Program-made: the position numbers and the translations under genes
Assembly (NCBI GenBank): GCA_907163375.1
Contig: CAJQUW010016138.1
Span: forward strand, 667,524-731,523
Origin: Prostheceraeus crozeri
Lineage: Eukaryota; Platyhelminthes; Polycladida; Euryleptidae
DNA: 64,000 bases
Reading direction: 5' to 3'
Part shown: in pieces, positions 22,891-35,516 of the stretch
Position numbering within the stretch: position 1 is the stretch's first letter
How the letters are laid out: the number at the start of each line of letters is the position of its first letter
Notes under the pieces: model-generated
The model's input: the letters and a program-made list of their open reading frames with translations, nothing else
What the model was told of the DNA's origin: nothing
Databases searched by the model: none

Positions 22891-25834
22891 AACTTTCTAG
22901 TGCTGTGGTGAACACTGTTTTCATATAACATTCTAAACTCTCAGTCTCATTGCAGTACAAGACTGCTTTTAGTAAACCTGATGAAGCTAATCTAACAGTC
23001 ATGAAGTTTGAATTTTCTAATAAGGGAACAGTTGACAACTGTCTCCAATAAAACTTTCTAACACTGTGAAAGTAAGTTACAAGACAATCTACACTGTGCA
23101 GTAAAACCTTTTCGATAAAACTTTCTAGTGCTGTGGTGAGTTCGGTCAGTCATACAACTTCAATGATCAAACTTTCACAAACGTGCGTCGCGGTAAAAGA
23201 CTATTTCACTGCACCAACGCTAACATTTTATGACATTTGTGTTTCATAAAACGCCATGATCAAACTTTCCAACTATACATCAACCTGTGTGGCAGTAAAA
23301 CTTTTGCAAACCATGATACACTTTCTGACTAGACTTACGAATAAAACTGCAATGATCAAACTTTACTTTCACAAACGTGTGTCACAGTAAAACTATTTCA
23401 CTACACTAACGCTTGCAAACCATGATACACTTTCTGACGATACTCACGAATAAACCTTCGATGATCAAACTTTACCTTCACAAACGTGTGTCGCAGTAAA
23501 ACTATTTTGACTACACTAACTTTGCTTTTACAAACCATGATACACTTTCTGACTAGATTTACGAATAAACCTTCGATGATCAAATTTTCTAACTATACAT
23601 CAACCTGTGTTGCAGTAAAACTTTTGTACAACATGATAAAGTTTCTGACGACACTGACAAGAGCTTGTTCACTAGCGAAGAGAGATGTCTGTGATGTGTT
23701 GCGTGTGGCGCATGAATGCCCTCCCATTTCATTCCATTCATCATTTCGTCTCCGTGATAGAGACAGTTCTTAAAAGAACTGATGGTTCATTCTCGCATGG
23801 TTTGCCAACTGTCGGGAGACACGTGCAATGGAGATTTCATGAGGTAACCTGTGGCAGATAGCTAAATGTCGCCCTGGCGGTCAGAGTACAACGTTGAGAC
23901 GATAGGCAACCACTTGCAAACATGACGCAGAGAGGTTTCACAAGGATTACCATTGCCCACGTCCCGTGCAGTACTCATCGCTACGGACTTCACCGCTGTC
24001 TCGAAAGAACGCCCACCCACAGGAAGTATCACACCAAAAATCTCCGTGACTTGCACCGTCCATGACTTGATAGCCAGACATGAAAACCGGTGGAGTTGGT
24101 AAGACGTTGACAGACTTTGATCAGCTTGATAGCAAGCCGTAGAGAGCTTGATTCACAAGCGTTTTGCAATGGAGATGTTTAGAGGCCACCCATGACAAGA
24201 TAGCTAAGACTCAACCGATTGGCGTTCAAAGTGCTACGTTGAGAAGTGTGTCAAATGCCCAACATGAGACATGAGTTGTCCCAGCGGTTTCGGTCTAAAC
24301 TATGACACACTCCCTTGCCACACTTATCACTACGGCATCATCCGCCGTCCCGAAAGAACACCCTGTCAGTGGAATATTACAGCAAAACTCTCCGTGTCTT
24401 GCTCGCTTGTATCAGATGACATGAGAAGACTGGCTCAGACATCATTGCAAATCTTTTAGTTGACTTCAGCTGGGTCGAAAACCCCAGAAAACCTCCAAAA
24501 CTAGTGAATTTAAAATTTTCAACTTTTTAGCACTACGTATGAAATTTTATTAGTAGTCTATCACTTAGGGCAGGTCAATAGCGACCGAACCTTTTTTGAA
24601 TCAAGTCAAACGGACTTGTAGAAGCAAAGTTGCAAGCCTTTAAAGTTTTGGAGTCCTTTATGGCCTGGAGACGAAGGCGAACCTCGTGGCGAACCTTTAA
24701 GTCTGACGGCTTAGCTGAGTTCAGCAATGAAATTTTCTAAGTCGGTGTCCTACGGAAACCCGGTTTTTCAGATTTCCAATGCTATCGGATTTCCAATGCT
24801 ATCGGAGCTCCGGAGTTCACCTACCCCAACCAAGTCGGGAGGAGAACTGATTTCCACAAGCAGAGTTTCCACTTATATAGTTTGTGGCGATCAGCTGATG
24901 ACTCAATACCCATCATCCAAAAACTTAAAACCCGTCTCTCCCCGGTTCTAGTACTCCAATTGAGTTGGAAATTCACCAATGCCATGTAGAATTTGACGCT
25001 GAATCCGAATCTGCCCTCCATTTTCCATCCGATGCTTCGTTTTGGCTCTACAGCCCACAGCCATCGCAAAATTTCTAACTCGTTTTCCGGAAAAATGTTG
25101 AAAAATTTTCAACGACGTCTCACCTCTAAACGAAGGCAAAGTGGAACAAGCCATGTGTACCACTGAATTTTTCTCACTCCGAGCTTTCAAACGAGTTATT
25201 GCACGACTTTCTACGATCTCTACAACCAAAGTTGGAAGATCGCTGCCGAGAGGGGGGAGGTCAGAACCTTTTCTCTCCGATTGAGCTGGGAAGAAGTTCC
25301 TATACCCAAAATTGGCCAAAACGTCCGAATTTGGCCTCCGTTTTCCCATCCGAGCACTCCTTCTGCTCGAAAAATGGACTTTCTCATCCCAAAACCACAA
25401 AAACCCGCCTTTTTCCTACTCTACCGTTTTCAGAGATTCTACCCCTTGCCTCATCACTCTTCCTGCCCTCCTCCCACACCCAAAATTTCACGTAGATTCC
25501 ACATCTGAACTCCACTTTCACATCCGAACCCTCCTTCCTGACGATTTCCGACTTTTCTCATCACAACACCATCAAAACCCACCCTTTCCTCACTCTATCC
25601 TTCCCATATTCCTACCGCCTTCCTTCCACCCCTTGCTGGAAAACTCCTTCCTTCCTTCCTTCCAGAGGGGGGGGGGTAGGGAACAGTTTCCTCCTCTCGG
25701 ACCCATTCCTCCCAGCACATCCTTGGCTTTCTCCCTCACCTTCCTTCCAGGGGGGGGGCTGAGTCAGCATGATGACTCATCGATGACTTATCACTGCACC
25801 GCACTGTCCTTGCGTCTGGGATGGGATTACTACT
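22891..25834. repeat. Element A right inverted arm
   Basis: Reverse complement of the left arm, ending in TTACTACT next to the ATCTCG duplication. It is shorter than the left arm, with indels in the outer modules and a different homology break around 24530. The mirror features are present: TATA box (reverse) at 24872-24879, structured-RNA candidates near 24350 and 24000, and hairpin at 23765-23780. In element B the corresponding position carries genes, so this arm appears to be a copy of the left arm. Confidence 0.85.
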
Positions 25835-26332
25835 ATCTCGGATAACCTTCTGACCATACAGCATATTCTTTCTGACGAAACCATCGGCAAACGTAACCTT
25901 TATAGGTCGTGAATGACCGTTTCTAGTTTGTCCAAGCCGATAATACGAGGAAATGAACTCAGGTTTAAAACCCTCGTCAATAGTTTTGCATATCCATGTC
26001 AACTTTTCAATGTCTGTTGTGAAAACATCATCATCGAATTCACATGAGTCTGATTCTGAAACACCATTAAATATCAGATTGTATTTTCGCTTCTCGGATT
26101 CAATCTTTTCGATCTGAGTTTGTTGAGTCGTAATGATTTCTTTTACTGTTGTGAAATCTATGTCTAATCTGACCTGTTCAGATTGTATGTTATTCAGACG
26201 TGCCTCTATCATAGATATACGTTCAGCAAGAGCGTCGAAACGTGCAATGATTCGTGCTTCCGAGCGAAGAATCAATTGTTCTACTTCGTCCAACTGAAGA
26301 GATGTTTCGGAGCCAGATCGTGTCTTCGGCAT
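25835..26332 (-). pseudogene. LINE ORF1, N-terminal part (coiled-coil RNA-binding protein)
   Basis: The ORF starts with MPKTRSGSETS and has a heptad-rich coiled coil (about residues 15-85), then an RRM-like core (KYNLIFNGVSES ... YYRLGQTRNGHSRPIKVTF), the layout of ORF1 proteins that coat LINE RNA. The genuine frame ends at the ATCTCG duplication; beyond it, codons belong to the TIR of element A. Total length when the insert is ignored is about 235 residues. Confidence 0.8.
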
Positions 26333-26954
26333 AGCGTTACTGTTGTTAGTCCAATCTTTCAGAAGATCAATCTTGAAAGGTCAAACGTGTACAGTCACGT
26401 GACAGGAAATCTATAATCGGTGAAAGTTTGGCGAAGATAGTGTCACCAGAGCTGATTCTTAACAGCTGATTCAATGTACAGCAGACAAAACCTACCGCCA
26501 CAAACAGTCTTCGATCGCAAACAGACAATGGTAGAAAGTGAGACACTTCAGATATCAATCGATGACAATAACGGAAAGAGCTTGGCTTGGCGATTATGGC
26601 GACGCGATGAATAGGACAGACTGAGCTATTTATAGCGACACGATGGACACTGAGGAGATCCAAATCAAGTGCTTCCAAACCACTACTACTGCGATGAAAT
26701 GAGTGAAATTCAGGAACGTGTAACCAAAAAGCCAAAAAACAGCGAATTCCAACGCAGATATCAGTAGAAGATGTAAACGAATCACTTAGTAAGATGCGGC
26801 GCAAGACGACAAATCCACAGATCCAAAATTCAACGCAAATAACCTCGAGCAATCCAGCACAATTTCAGTAAATCTGCGCACTGTGTCAGGACAAGAGAGA
26901 CACACGACCAGCAACGACCACAGTTGATTGTACAATTGATACAATTTTATCGAT

Positions 26955-28290
26955 TTGGGAAGTTGCTGGCAAATTAAATTACTATTGGGATCCTACGCTT
27001 TCTTATCACGTGTACGGTTATCGATGTATCAGTGTCAACGTCGAAAGTCAGGAGTCACGGTCTGCCAACAACGTCGAAATACAATACCTAGGTGGCTGAA
27101 AAAACTTCCAAGTGCACCAGGTTTACCAGATTCCAACAATGAAGCAACACCTGAGAAATCTGCTCTCTATGCCGCTGCAAATGCTGAAATCTTGGAAGTA
27201 GCGGAAGTAGTTTCACTTGAGTGTTCGCTGAGTACCAGGCAGAAGAGGAAACGGGAACAGTATGGCACCTACTCACCGGAAGACCGCCTAAAATTGGGTA
27301 AGTACGGTGCTGAACATGGTGCTAGCAGAGCTGCCAGGAACTTCTTTACTTCGAATAAGAAGACCGATGAGTCCACCACACGAACCATGATCAAAGAATA
27401 CAAGAAGCAGCTAGCGATTACTAGCAATTGTGATGAAGAACTTTCCTGTCTTCCCGCACCTAAGCGTGGCCGATCCTTGTTCTTGGGAGAGGTATTGGAT
27501 ATGAAGGTCACAGCTCACCTTATCGCAATCCGTAACTCAGGTGGTGCGGTGAACACAACAATCATTATTGCCACTGCCAAGGGCATACTCAAGCATTTGA
27601 ATGAGGGTCTCCTAAATGAACTTAGTGGTCACATTAGCCTAACAAAAACCTGGGCGAATTCGATAATGAAAAGAATGGGTGGACACAGAGAAAGGACATC
27701 AAGGAAGGCCGAGGTGTCATTGAACCTGACAAATTCCTTGGTCTCAAGGAAAGGTACTTGATCTCTATCTCAAATTTGGTGACATAGCGCAACATTCCAC
27801 CTTCACTCATTATCAACTTCGACCAGACCGGAGTGAACATCGTCCCTACATCCAATTGGACTCTCCATCCAACCAGATGCAGCCAGGTACCGGTGGCAGG
27901 TATCGATGACAAACTTCAAGTGACCATGGTCCTTGCCGACACACCATCAGGTCATCTTCTTCCACCTCAAGTTGTGTACCTGGGTAGAACCAGTCGCTGT
28001 CAGCCTTCAACTTCCCAGATGATTAGAATATGACCCATACGCCGAATCATTGGAGCAATGAAGAAAACACCATCGAATTTATTGAGAACATCCTGAAGCC
28101 TTACTTCGAGGAGCAGGGGATGGAACTCAAACTGGACCTTTCTCACCCAGCCCTAGTCATCTTGATTGCTTTCGCTGCGCATCGGACGGAGAAAGTGAAG
28201 AAGCTCGGTCATGGTCTGTGCAATCCTGAAACCTCGGTCGTGACGGTCGTGTTCATGCTGTCTCTCGCGTGGTAATTCGGTTTTGCTGGA
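26955..28290 (+). pseudogene. pogo/Tigger-like DDE transposase remnant
   Basis: The first frame (about 27090-27761) has a helix-turn-helix region (YSPEDRLKLGKYGAEHGASRAARNF without a break) and a second DNA-binding region ending in HISLTKTWANSIMKRM. Further frames give the catalytic domain: INFDQTGVNIVP, QVPVAGIDDKLQVTMVLA, HLLPPQVVYLGRT and, near 28170, FAAHRTE. The family cuts and pastes DNA at TA sites. Frameshifts near 27760 and 28015, a stop near 27790, and loss of the acidic residue expected before FAAHRTE show it is dead. Terminal repeats were not located. Confidence 0.75.
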
Positions 28291-28665
28291 ATATTGTGGT
28301 TCATATCTGTCGGATCCTGATAAAAAATGTACCGTTTACTTCATTGTGCTCTTGGCAATACATTTCTGCCATCAGTTTTGGTTTCGGTTTGCTGGACGTT
28401 CAGTTTTGGAGTGATTTACTTGCTGTGTTTCCCCTTGGCTGATAACTGTTCAGTCCGCCAAAACTTTGTCAATCGAGCAAGCACTTCATCTCTCGGTGCG
28501 TTACTCCGTTGAAATTTCAAAGGTTTTGGAATATTCGCAAGATAATATTTCAGTTGACAGCAGTCGGCGTGGTGCTTCGGTAGCAGTTCGGATTTGTATA
28601 CTGAAGCAACGAGGTTCGAGTCCGTATACCAACATTTTTTGTGATTCATCGTTTCGGCATTTATT

Positions 28666-29282
28666 ATGTTTCAGCGCGATTCTAAAGCTGATTTATGTAG
28701 CGATGCTAATATCGATTGTCCTAAATGCAAAGCTCATATCCTTAGAAATGAATACTTTCAATGCTCAATTTGCAAGAGTAAATATCACAAGAAGAAAGAT
28801 TGCAGTGGGATTCCTGCGAATGTCCTGAAAGCCTGCAATGGAATTGATCAGGCCATCCTCATCTGTGAAATGTGTAGGCGTTGTGATTTCTCCATGCTTT
28901 TGCGACGCATACAAATACTAGAGGATAAGTTGGATGCTTTATCGAAAATTGATGACAATCGTTAAGTGCCGTCCGTAGAATCCATAATCTCTGATGCTGT
29001 TGTTGAGACAGTTACTGAGTTGCAAGAAATTGAGAAAAAACCAGACAATGTAATCATTTTTGGTTTAAAGGAGTCGGACTCAAGTGATAACGCCACAGTC
29101 GCTGATATAACAATGCTCCGAGATTTAGCTTCGTCTTTGAATATCCCAAATTTTGAGGTTCAATCCTGTTTTTGACTTGGTAGGAAAAGTAGTCCTCATC
29201 TAAGGCCGATAAAAGTAACATTACCAAACCGCGACTAGAGGTCTAAATTGTTGAGTGAAGTAAAGCGTTTGAAGTTCATGAA
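28666..29282 (+). pseudogene. LINE ORF1 with PHD-type finger, interrupted by element C
   Basis: It encodes a PHD-like zinc finger (CPKCKAHI ... CSICKSKYHKKKDC ... CEMCRRC) and a coiled coil; after a stop at 28963-28965 the frame continues with KKPDNVIIFGLKESD and a degraded LGRKSSPHLRPIKVTLP. This is the ORF1 layout of CR1-type LINEs. The frame is cut where the TIR of element C starts (about 29283). About 330 bp upstream (28330-28660) has no gene and is probably its 5' leader. Confidence 0.7.
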
Positions 29283-29771
29283 AGTAATCCCATTGCAAGG
29301 CGAAGGACAAATGTGCAGCGACTCATCGCTGCTGACTCAGCCCCCCTCTGGAAGGGAAGGAAGTGGCCAAGGATGTGATGGAAAAGATCGGACCGAGTGG
29401 AGTTCACGTCTCCTGTTAGGAAAGTGTAGGTTTTGGATGTTTTGGGATGAGAAAGGCCATATTTCGGGCTGAAGGAGTGTCCGGATGGACAAACTTTCCA
29501 ACTTTGGTGGTAGTGATCGTAGAGAGTCGTGCCCTAGCTCTTTTGAAAGCTGAGACTGAGCAAAATTAAGTGGAAAGCGAGTGACTTTAAGATTTTAGGA
29601 ATCTCCGAAAAACGACAGAGTTAGAATGTGCAGGTTTTGGAGGTTTTGGGATGAGAAAGGTCATATTTCAGGGTTAAGGAGTGTCCGGATGGACAAACCG
29701 AGGCCAGATTCGGACTCTACATGACATTTTACAGCGGCAGGGTGATTTTCAAGTCAATCGGAGAGAAACAG

Positions 29772-31716
29772 TTGTTTGAAATAATGAATCTTTATTCATT
29801 GCAATAATTTCTAGGGAGTCCGCAAAACAGATGTTCGCTTTTTTCGATCGTTTATTGTCGAGATCTTTCGACCGTTCTACACGATCATCGTCAGGAAAGT
29901 GACAAGAAGCAACTTACATGAGAACTGTTAGCCAAGTTCTAACAGCTTGAAACACAGTTGAAGACACAAAGAAAAAAATAACTCTGAAGTCTCAAAATAA
30001 AAGATAAGATATGCTACTGTACAAAAATAATAAGTTAGACGCTAAAACCAGAAATTAAAAAAGAGAGCCAAAACTTCCACGAATCGCACAAATGATGCTT
30101 AGTCTTGTTCTGCGACTGAAGACGATGAGACCACAGTGACTCCTTCACACTCGCCTTCTCCAACCCGGCTCCTTGTCCACTATCTCCATCTCACTCACTG
30201 CTACACAATGGTTCGCCTCCACTGCGTGCTGCGCCACTTCCGATCGGAGTACATCCATATTGCGAATTGAACGCTGATGCTCTTTCTGTCTTTCTTCCAG
30301 TGGGCGATGGGTCTCTCCCACATACATCCAATCTCACCCTTCTTCTCCTCACGGAATCTTGTAGACTGAACCCAAGATCTTGGCTGGTTCAGGTCTCTTC
30401 TTGACCAGAAGTGAGCAAAGAGTTGATGTTGGTTTCATGGATGCGCTAAAATCAACTTCCCGAAGAATCAAGGCGATCTTCTCTGACACTCCCTTTACAT
30501 AAGGCATCGAATGCCTTACTCGTCACTCATTCACATTGCCATCCATCGTTGAGTCAGCACAGCGCCACCAACGTTCGATCTCAGCATCACCATACCCATT
30601 GCTCCTGAGTGCTTTCGTCACATGCAGCTTCTCTTCTTCCACGTTATCAGGCGAACAGACTAACTGAGCTCGGTTAGAAAGGGAACGTACTAGACCTTTG
30701 AAGACGCTGCGAGGATGCGAAGACTCCCGATGTAGATAGCAATCGCTGTGAGTGATCTTTCGGAAAACAGAGAACGTAAAACCTGTCGTTCCGCGTAAAA
30801 TGCACACATCCAGAAAAGATATACGTTGTTGACTTCTATTTCCTTGGTAAAGCAAATCGAGTCGCTTAAACCATTAATAAACGAGATAAAGGAGTCCAAC
30901 CTCCATCAGAATGAGGCCAAACTAACAATATGTCATCCACATATCTCACCCACACGCTGGGTATTTGAAGTCCACCAGAAAGAGCACTGTCCATGGCCAA
31001 CTTTTCAAAGTGAATCATAAAGAGGTTCGCGGCGACTGGGCCTAGGCTACTTCCCATAGAGACACCCAACTTCTGACTGAAGATATCCTTTCCAAAACGA
31101 AAATAGCTGGATGAAAGAACCATTTTGGATAAAGTAATAATTTCTTCCACCGATAACTTCGTCCGCTCCGACAAGGAGTCATCCTGTCTAAGCAACGAAC
31201 CAAATACTACAATTGTCTCCTGTAATGGCACGTTCGTGAATAAGGATTCAACATCCAAAGAAACCAAATAACCATCGGTCGGATTGAGGTGTTCCAATTT
31301 CCTGAGAAAATGAGATGAATTTAAAATGAAAGACTCGGCCTCTGTAACGAACGGCTTCATTATATCTGCCAATCTCCTTGATATAGATGATCAAAGACTT
31401 TCCCTCATGCAAACAATAGGTCTCATTGGAACTCCTGGTTTGTGAACCTTTGGAAGGCCAAAAAAATCAGGCATCTGGAAATAAGTCGGACAGAGGTGAA
31501 GTAATTCACTCCTTGTCATCCTGCCATCATTTGCAATGTCACTCAAATAGCGATGTAAGTCTTTTCTCAGGTTTTCACCAGGATCTTTGTTCAGCTTCTC
31601 ATAAGGCCCATTGTTGATCAAGGTCGTCAACTTCTCCATGTAAACCGCTCTATCTAATACCACTGTGGCATTCCCTTTGTACGCTTTGTCAGAGGAGAGA
31701 AAAAGTGCTGACTCCA
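29772..31716 (-). mobile_element. Penelope-like element inserted in the TIR of element C
   Basis: The TIR sequence breaks after GGAGAGAAACAGTT and resumes at CCCCCTCTGGACAGTG, as expected from A and B. The insert encodes, on the minus strand, a Penelope-like reverse transcriptase followed by a GIY-YIG nuclease. The boundaries are estimated from where TIR homology stops, to within about 20 bp. Confidence 0.75.
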
Positions 31717-31741
31717 TCCCCCCTCTGGACAGTGACTTCAA
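30110..31741 (-). pseudogene. Penelope-like reverse transcriptase plus GIY-YIG endonuclease, frameshifted
   Basis: Reverse-strand pieces in order: 31741-31391 (YKGNATVVLDRAVYMEKL, CPTYFQMPDFFGLPKVHKPG, PMRPIVC); 31372-30866 (YLVSLDVESLFTNVPL, GVSMGSSLGPVAANLFM and the catalytic WVRYVDDILLVW); 30855-30523 (RISFLDVCI); 30327-30145 (MYVGETHRPLEERQKEHQRS, the GIY-YIG nuclease in Penelope form). The protein would nick DNA and reverse transcribe at the nick. Frameshifts near 31390, 30870 and 30400 break it. About 540 codons in total, somewhat short for the family. Confidence 0.85.
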
Positions 31742-33549
31742 TCTTGGCTTGTAGGGATCGCAGAGAGTCGTGTGATAGCTCGTTTGAAAGCTAAGAGTGC
31801 GACAAATTCACTGGACGAAACGGCTTGTCTCTACGTTCCTTTGTTTAGGTTTGAGAGCGAAATGTTGATTTTTGGAAAATCGCGAAAAAACGACAGAGTT
31901 AGAATTTTAAGAAAATAGCTCTAACTTTTGAACGCGGCATTGTATAAGAAATCTGAGACCAGATTTGGAATCCTCGTGACATTTTACACCCGAGTAGATG
32001 GGTTCTGAGGGTCGTGGGAGGGAGTGAAATAAAATTTTGAATTATGTATCGAATTTTTTGATTTTTGGCGATGAATAGCGGGGGATTGGAAGTGAGTAAA
32101 GACGTCGGGTTTCTTTTAGTGGAAACACCGCACTTTGTTCTCAAGGATCCTACATTTTCAGATCTGTGGAAGGCTTCGTTTCCAAATGAGAGCTTGTTTG
32201 AAATTGAATTTTTACACATTTTCCAAGATTTTGGATACTTTGAAAAAATGACTGTTTTTTTCAACTCGGCTTATGGTGATCGTAGAGGGTCGAGGGATGG
32301 CTTAAATGAAAGGTGAGAGCGAGAAAACGTGACTGTCAAAATTTGAAGTCAATCGGAGCTCTAGAACCGGAGATAGAAACGTTTAAAGTTTGGAAAAGAG
32401 AACAAAGGCCACATCAGCTGATGTACGAATCCTATATAAGCTGGGAACCGAATGAGAAATCTCATTAAGACGAGAGATTGTCAGAGGTAGGTCGTCTCTC
32501 CAGAGCTCTGATGATAGCATCGGAAGTTCCAAAATCAACCGACTTAGAAAATTTCATTGCTGATATCAGCTAAGGTGTCAGACTTATAGATTAGGCAGAC
32601 TGCTTGTGATCACTTTGATCAAATAAGTCAAATACTTATAAACGGTGTATCTTCGGTTCTAGTGCGCCGTTTGAGTTGATTCGGCTATTGATCAGACCTA
32701 TATTTACAGACCACTTATAAAATTTCATAAGTAGTGCTAAAAAGTTGAAAAATTTAAATTCGTAGTTTTTGAGGTTTTATAAGGTTTTCAAACCTTCTGA
32801 TTTCAATACAGCCATTTATAAAGTTTCAGAGGCGAGCTTCGGCTCGAGACTTGTTTCCTGATGTAAATAACTCCACCGATTTTCATGTCAAAATCGGGGT
32901 CCGGTTACCAACACAGTGATATGACGCACGCTCTGTCCGTGGGAGGTTGGATTTAAGAGCCGAGGCCTTGGAGTCGGGATAAGATCCCCTGTGAGTAATG
33001 CCTGCAACGAATTCATCAGCTTAGCTTGTCTATCCTCAAGTATTGAATGACATATTAGTTGGATTTTAAAAATGATTGTCCATAGATTCAAGAGCTTAAC
33101 GCCTAAACGGTTGCTATCAAGTCACTGTGAAATCAGGCCTTTGTGAAATCTCGTCTAACCTCAGTAACTCAGGGTTGGCAACGTCTATCGTTTGTCATTG
33201 TCACTTGGTAAAAATGAGAGGGTTACTGCAGGCATTGACGTCAAAACTTTTCGCGTCATAGGGTAACCAGTCTTTGTGTTGGGAGTTGGTTACTGAAAGC
33301 ACGGTTACTGCCGATGCCCATATTTGGTAAAACCACTGTTGTCTTGTCAAACGCGTGGCCAAATAAGGAAGGTCTGAATCATGGCTTTGTGCTCACTGAG
33401 TATATAAACCGCGTCTTTTCTCTCAACTTCATTCCTGTTTCAAGTTGCAAGACGAACGGTGAGTGCTCTGAAAAAGTTTGCTAAGAAGCTTTAAGTTTTA
33501 TAAACTAGAAATCAATCGTTTGCTAGCAAACGTTTGCGAACAAGCCTTA
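31717..33549 (+). other. Element C left arm, leader of the coiled-coil gene
   Basis: TIR modules continue to about 32400, then an inward TATATAAG (32433-32440) and a motif with the palindrome GCTGATATCAGC (32561-32572) also found in B (reverse, near 58980). The 32880-33330 stretch matches 58350-58670 of element B in reverse. TATATAAACC at 33401-33410 and a donor-like ACGGTGAGTGC (33458-33468) mark the start of the coiled-coil gene, whose ATG is at 61655 after a leader intron now holding 28 kb of insertions. Confidence 0.65.
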
Positions 33550-33611
33550 AGGCCGGTTCTCATTGCAAACGTTCACCGCTCTACCGCCGAGTGGGATGAA
33601 GTATTAGTTGC

Positions 33612-34991
33612 ATGTTAATTTGTAGAACATGTGAGTTAACTGATAAGGATGTCAAAATGAAAGTTGATGGATGTTCTAATTGCATACCGCACCGCTCAAG
33701 TGTTCACATTGACTGCAGTGCCACCGCCGACTACATGGCTTCGAGAAATCTCCGTTTGCTTCTTTTGCTACGCTTGAGAAATAAGTACTCAAAGCAACGT
33801 CGACGATTTTGGGTGCGTCAAATATTTCGCAGCAGAGAAGAACTTGGTGAATTCCGCCTGTTCATGGAAATGCACAAAACTGATGAGGAATATTTCTTCA
33901 AGTACAAACGCATGAGTCCTCGACGATTTGACAATCTTTTGAAACTGGTTGAGCCATTCATTACTCACGATGGGCCAAGAAAAGCTATTTCGCCAGCTGA
34001 GAGGCTTGCTGTGTCCTTAAGATTTCTTTCAACCGGAGACTCACAGCAAACAATCGTGATCAGCTATCGACTAGGTCGATCAACCGTGTGCAACATCATC
34101 AACGGGACATCGGTTGCAATATTTGAAGCATTAAAGGACAATTTCCTGCAACATCCTTCCTCAACTGATTTTGAAAATATTGCGAGTGACTTTTGGAATT
34201 TGTGGAACTTTCCATTATGTTGTGGAGCTATAGATGGCAAACATTGTCTCATCCAAGCCCCCAAACTGAGTGGTAGTGAATATTTCAACTACAAAAAGAC
34301 ATTCAGTGTTGTGCTCCTTGCAATTGTGGACGCCAAATATCGCTTTACTGTTGTCGATGTCGGATCTCCTGGACGGATTAGTGATGGAGGAGTATTGAAA
34401 AATTCCGAAATTTACAATCACTTGGAATCTGGAAATTTTGGTTTACCAACTGCAGCGAATTTGCCAGGTAGTGATGCAACAAACTCCCATGTTCTAGTTG
34501 GGGATGAGGCGTTTCCCCTCTCAGAGTACATGATGCGACCTTTCCCTGGAAAACAGGACTCATTTGAAAAAAAGATTTTCAATTATAGACTGTCAAGAGC
34601 GCGTCGTGTGGCTGAGAACGCTTTTGGCATATTGACCTCAAGTTGGAGAATTTTCAAGCGTCCTATTATTGCCCAGCCAGAGAGAGCCATCAATTTTATC
34701 AAGGCCACATGTGTGCTTCACAATTTCCTTTCAAAGACTGATATCACTGCAGGATCAAATGCTCTTTACTGTCCACCAAGCTTTGTGGATGCTGAGAACA
34801 ATCAAGGAGAAATCATTCCCGGTCAATGGAGAGAAGTGACATCTGGTGACAGTAATATGATCCCAATTCAACCTGCTTACAGCAGAGCAAAGAAACAAGG
34901 AGACGAGGTGAGAAAAAAATTCTCGGACTACTTCTCAACAGAGAGCGGATCAGTTTCATGGCAAGCGGACTATGTTCAAAGACTCCATTAA
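33612..34991 (+). CDS. Harbinger (PIF-type) DDE transposase
   Basis: Intact ORF of 459 codons; the catalytic domain includes CCGAIDGKH (first Asp), DVGSPGRISDGGV (second Asp), VGDEAFPL and RARRVAENAFGIL (Glu), all in the expected order and spacing for the DDE_Tnp_4 / PIF-Harbinger family. A helix-turn-helix-like segment (ERLAVSLRFLSTGDSQQTI ... YRLGRSTVCNII) precedes it. It cuts and pastes the element at TTA/TWA targets together with the MADF partner. The likely start could be the Met at 33735 (MASRNLR) rather than the ORF start. The ORF is uninterrupted, so the protein could still be active. Confidence 0.9.
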   Translation: MLICRTCELTDKDVKMKVDGCSNCIPHRSSVHIDCSATADYMASRNLRLLLLLRLRNKYSKQRRRFWVRQIFRSREELGEFRLFMEMHKTDEEYFFKYKRMSPRRFDNLLKLVEPFITHDGPRKAISPAERLAVSLRFLSTGDSQQTIVISYRLGRSTVCNIINGTSVAIFEALKDNFLQHPSSTDFENIASDFWNLWNFPLCCGAIDGKHCLIQAPKLSGSEYFNYKKTFSVVLLAIVDAKYRFTVVDVGSPGRISDGGVLKNSEIYNHLESGNFGLPTAANLPGSDATNSHVLVGDEAFPLSEYMMRPFPGKQDSFEKKIFNYRLSRARRVAENAFGILTSSWRIFKRPIIAQPERAINFIKATCVLHNFLSKTDITAGSNALYCPPSFVDAENNQGEIIPGQWREVTSGDSNMIPIQPAYSRAKKQGDEVRKKFSDYFSTESGSVSWQADYVQRLH

Positions 34992-35516
34992 CTGTATTCA
35001 AGTCGTGTAGTAATTGCAGTTTATTGATGACTCTCATGCTAGTTGATGTTTCATAGTTTCATTGTACCAATGCAATACAGTGATATCATGACAAACATGT
35101 GCTCTTGTTGTGGTAACTAAAAATAGAAACAGAAACAGAGCGAATAGCGAAAACAGCTGATTTTTATATCCCAAAGTTCAATGACCGCTTACTGACTGAC
35201 TTCAGTCCGCTCAGTCGCCGCATTTTGCCACATTGATCACTGCATCATATGCTTTCATTTTACTATTTAATTTACTGATCATGTGTCTTTTTTCAGAATG
35301 TGTTCCACCATTCTGAACACAGACAATGCCCCATGCTGTGAATTCTGTGCCAATAAGGCTGCCAATCTTGAAGTGAAAACTTAAAAATGACAAATACAAA
35401 CAACATTTTAATTTCACGTTGCCACTGCAGCTTTACCTTTCTGAGAAAAAACAGTGACTCGCTCATGGTACACTATCAAAGTCTAGTAAGTCAAAGAAAT
35501 CAACTGGTACTGAAAG

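Larger units (their letters stand above)
9143..25834. mobile_element. Element A: 16.7-kb Polinton-like pPolB element
   Basis: Perfect 6-bp duplications (ATCTCG, 9137-9142 and 25835-25840) flank inverted termini beginning AGTAGTAATCCCATCCC. The centre carries pPolB (+), an array, a split TBP-like gene (-) and an X-domain gene (-). Its orientation is reversed relative to element B. The arms are unusually long (about 3.4 and 2.9 kb) because the right arm repeats the left arm, replacing the block of six or more genes found in element B at 43147-47294. Every larger gene has at least one disabling change, so this copy is not autonomous. Confidence 0.9.
5784..26950 (-). mobile_element. CR1-like LINE with two ORFs, split by element A
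   Basis: On the minus strand a 5' leader (about 26950-26333) is followed by ORF1 (26332 to 25835, resuming at 9142 to 8927), then ORF2 (8905 to 5924), and a 3' end in a TTATTA-type tail at about 5784-5800. The two-ORF layout, APE-type endonuclease plus reverse transcriptase, and short simple-repeat tail fit the CR1/L2 group. The 16.7-kb element A lies inside ORF1 and is flanked by a perfect ATCTCG duplication. Removing the insert and one duplication leaves ORF1 continuous in frame, which confirms the boundaries. The 5' end is approximate. Confidence 0.85.

Noticed and set aside
35211-35417. Minus-strand 68-codon ORF between Harbinger genes
   Set aside because: No motif; AT-rich intergenic sequence between the transposase and MADF genes.
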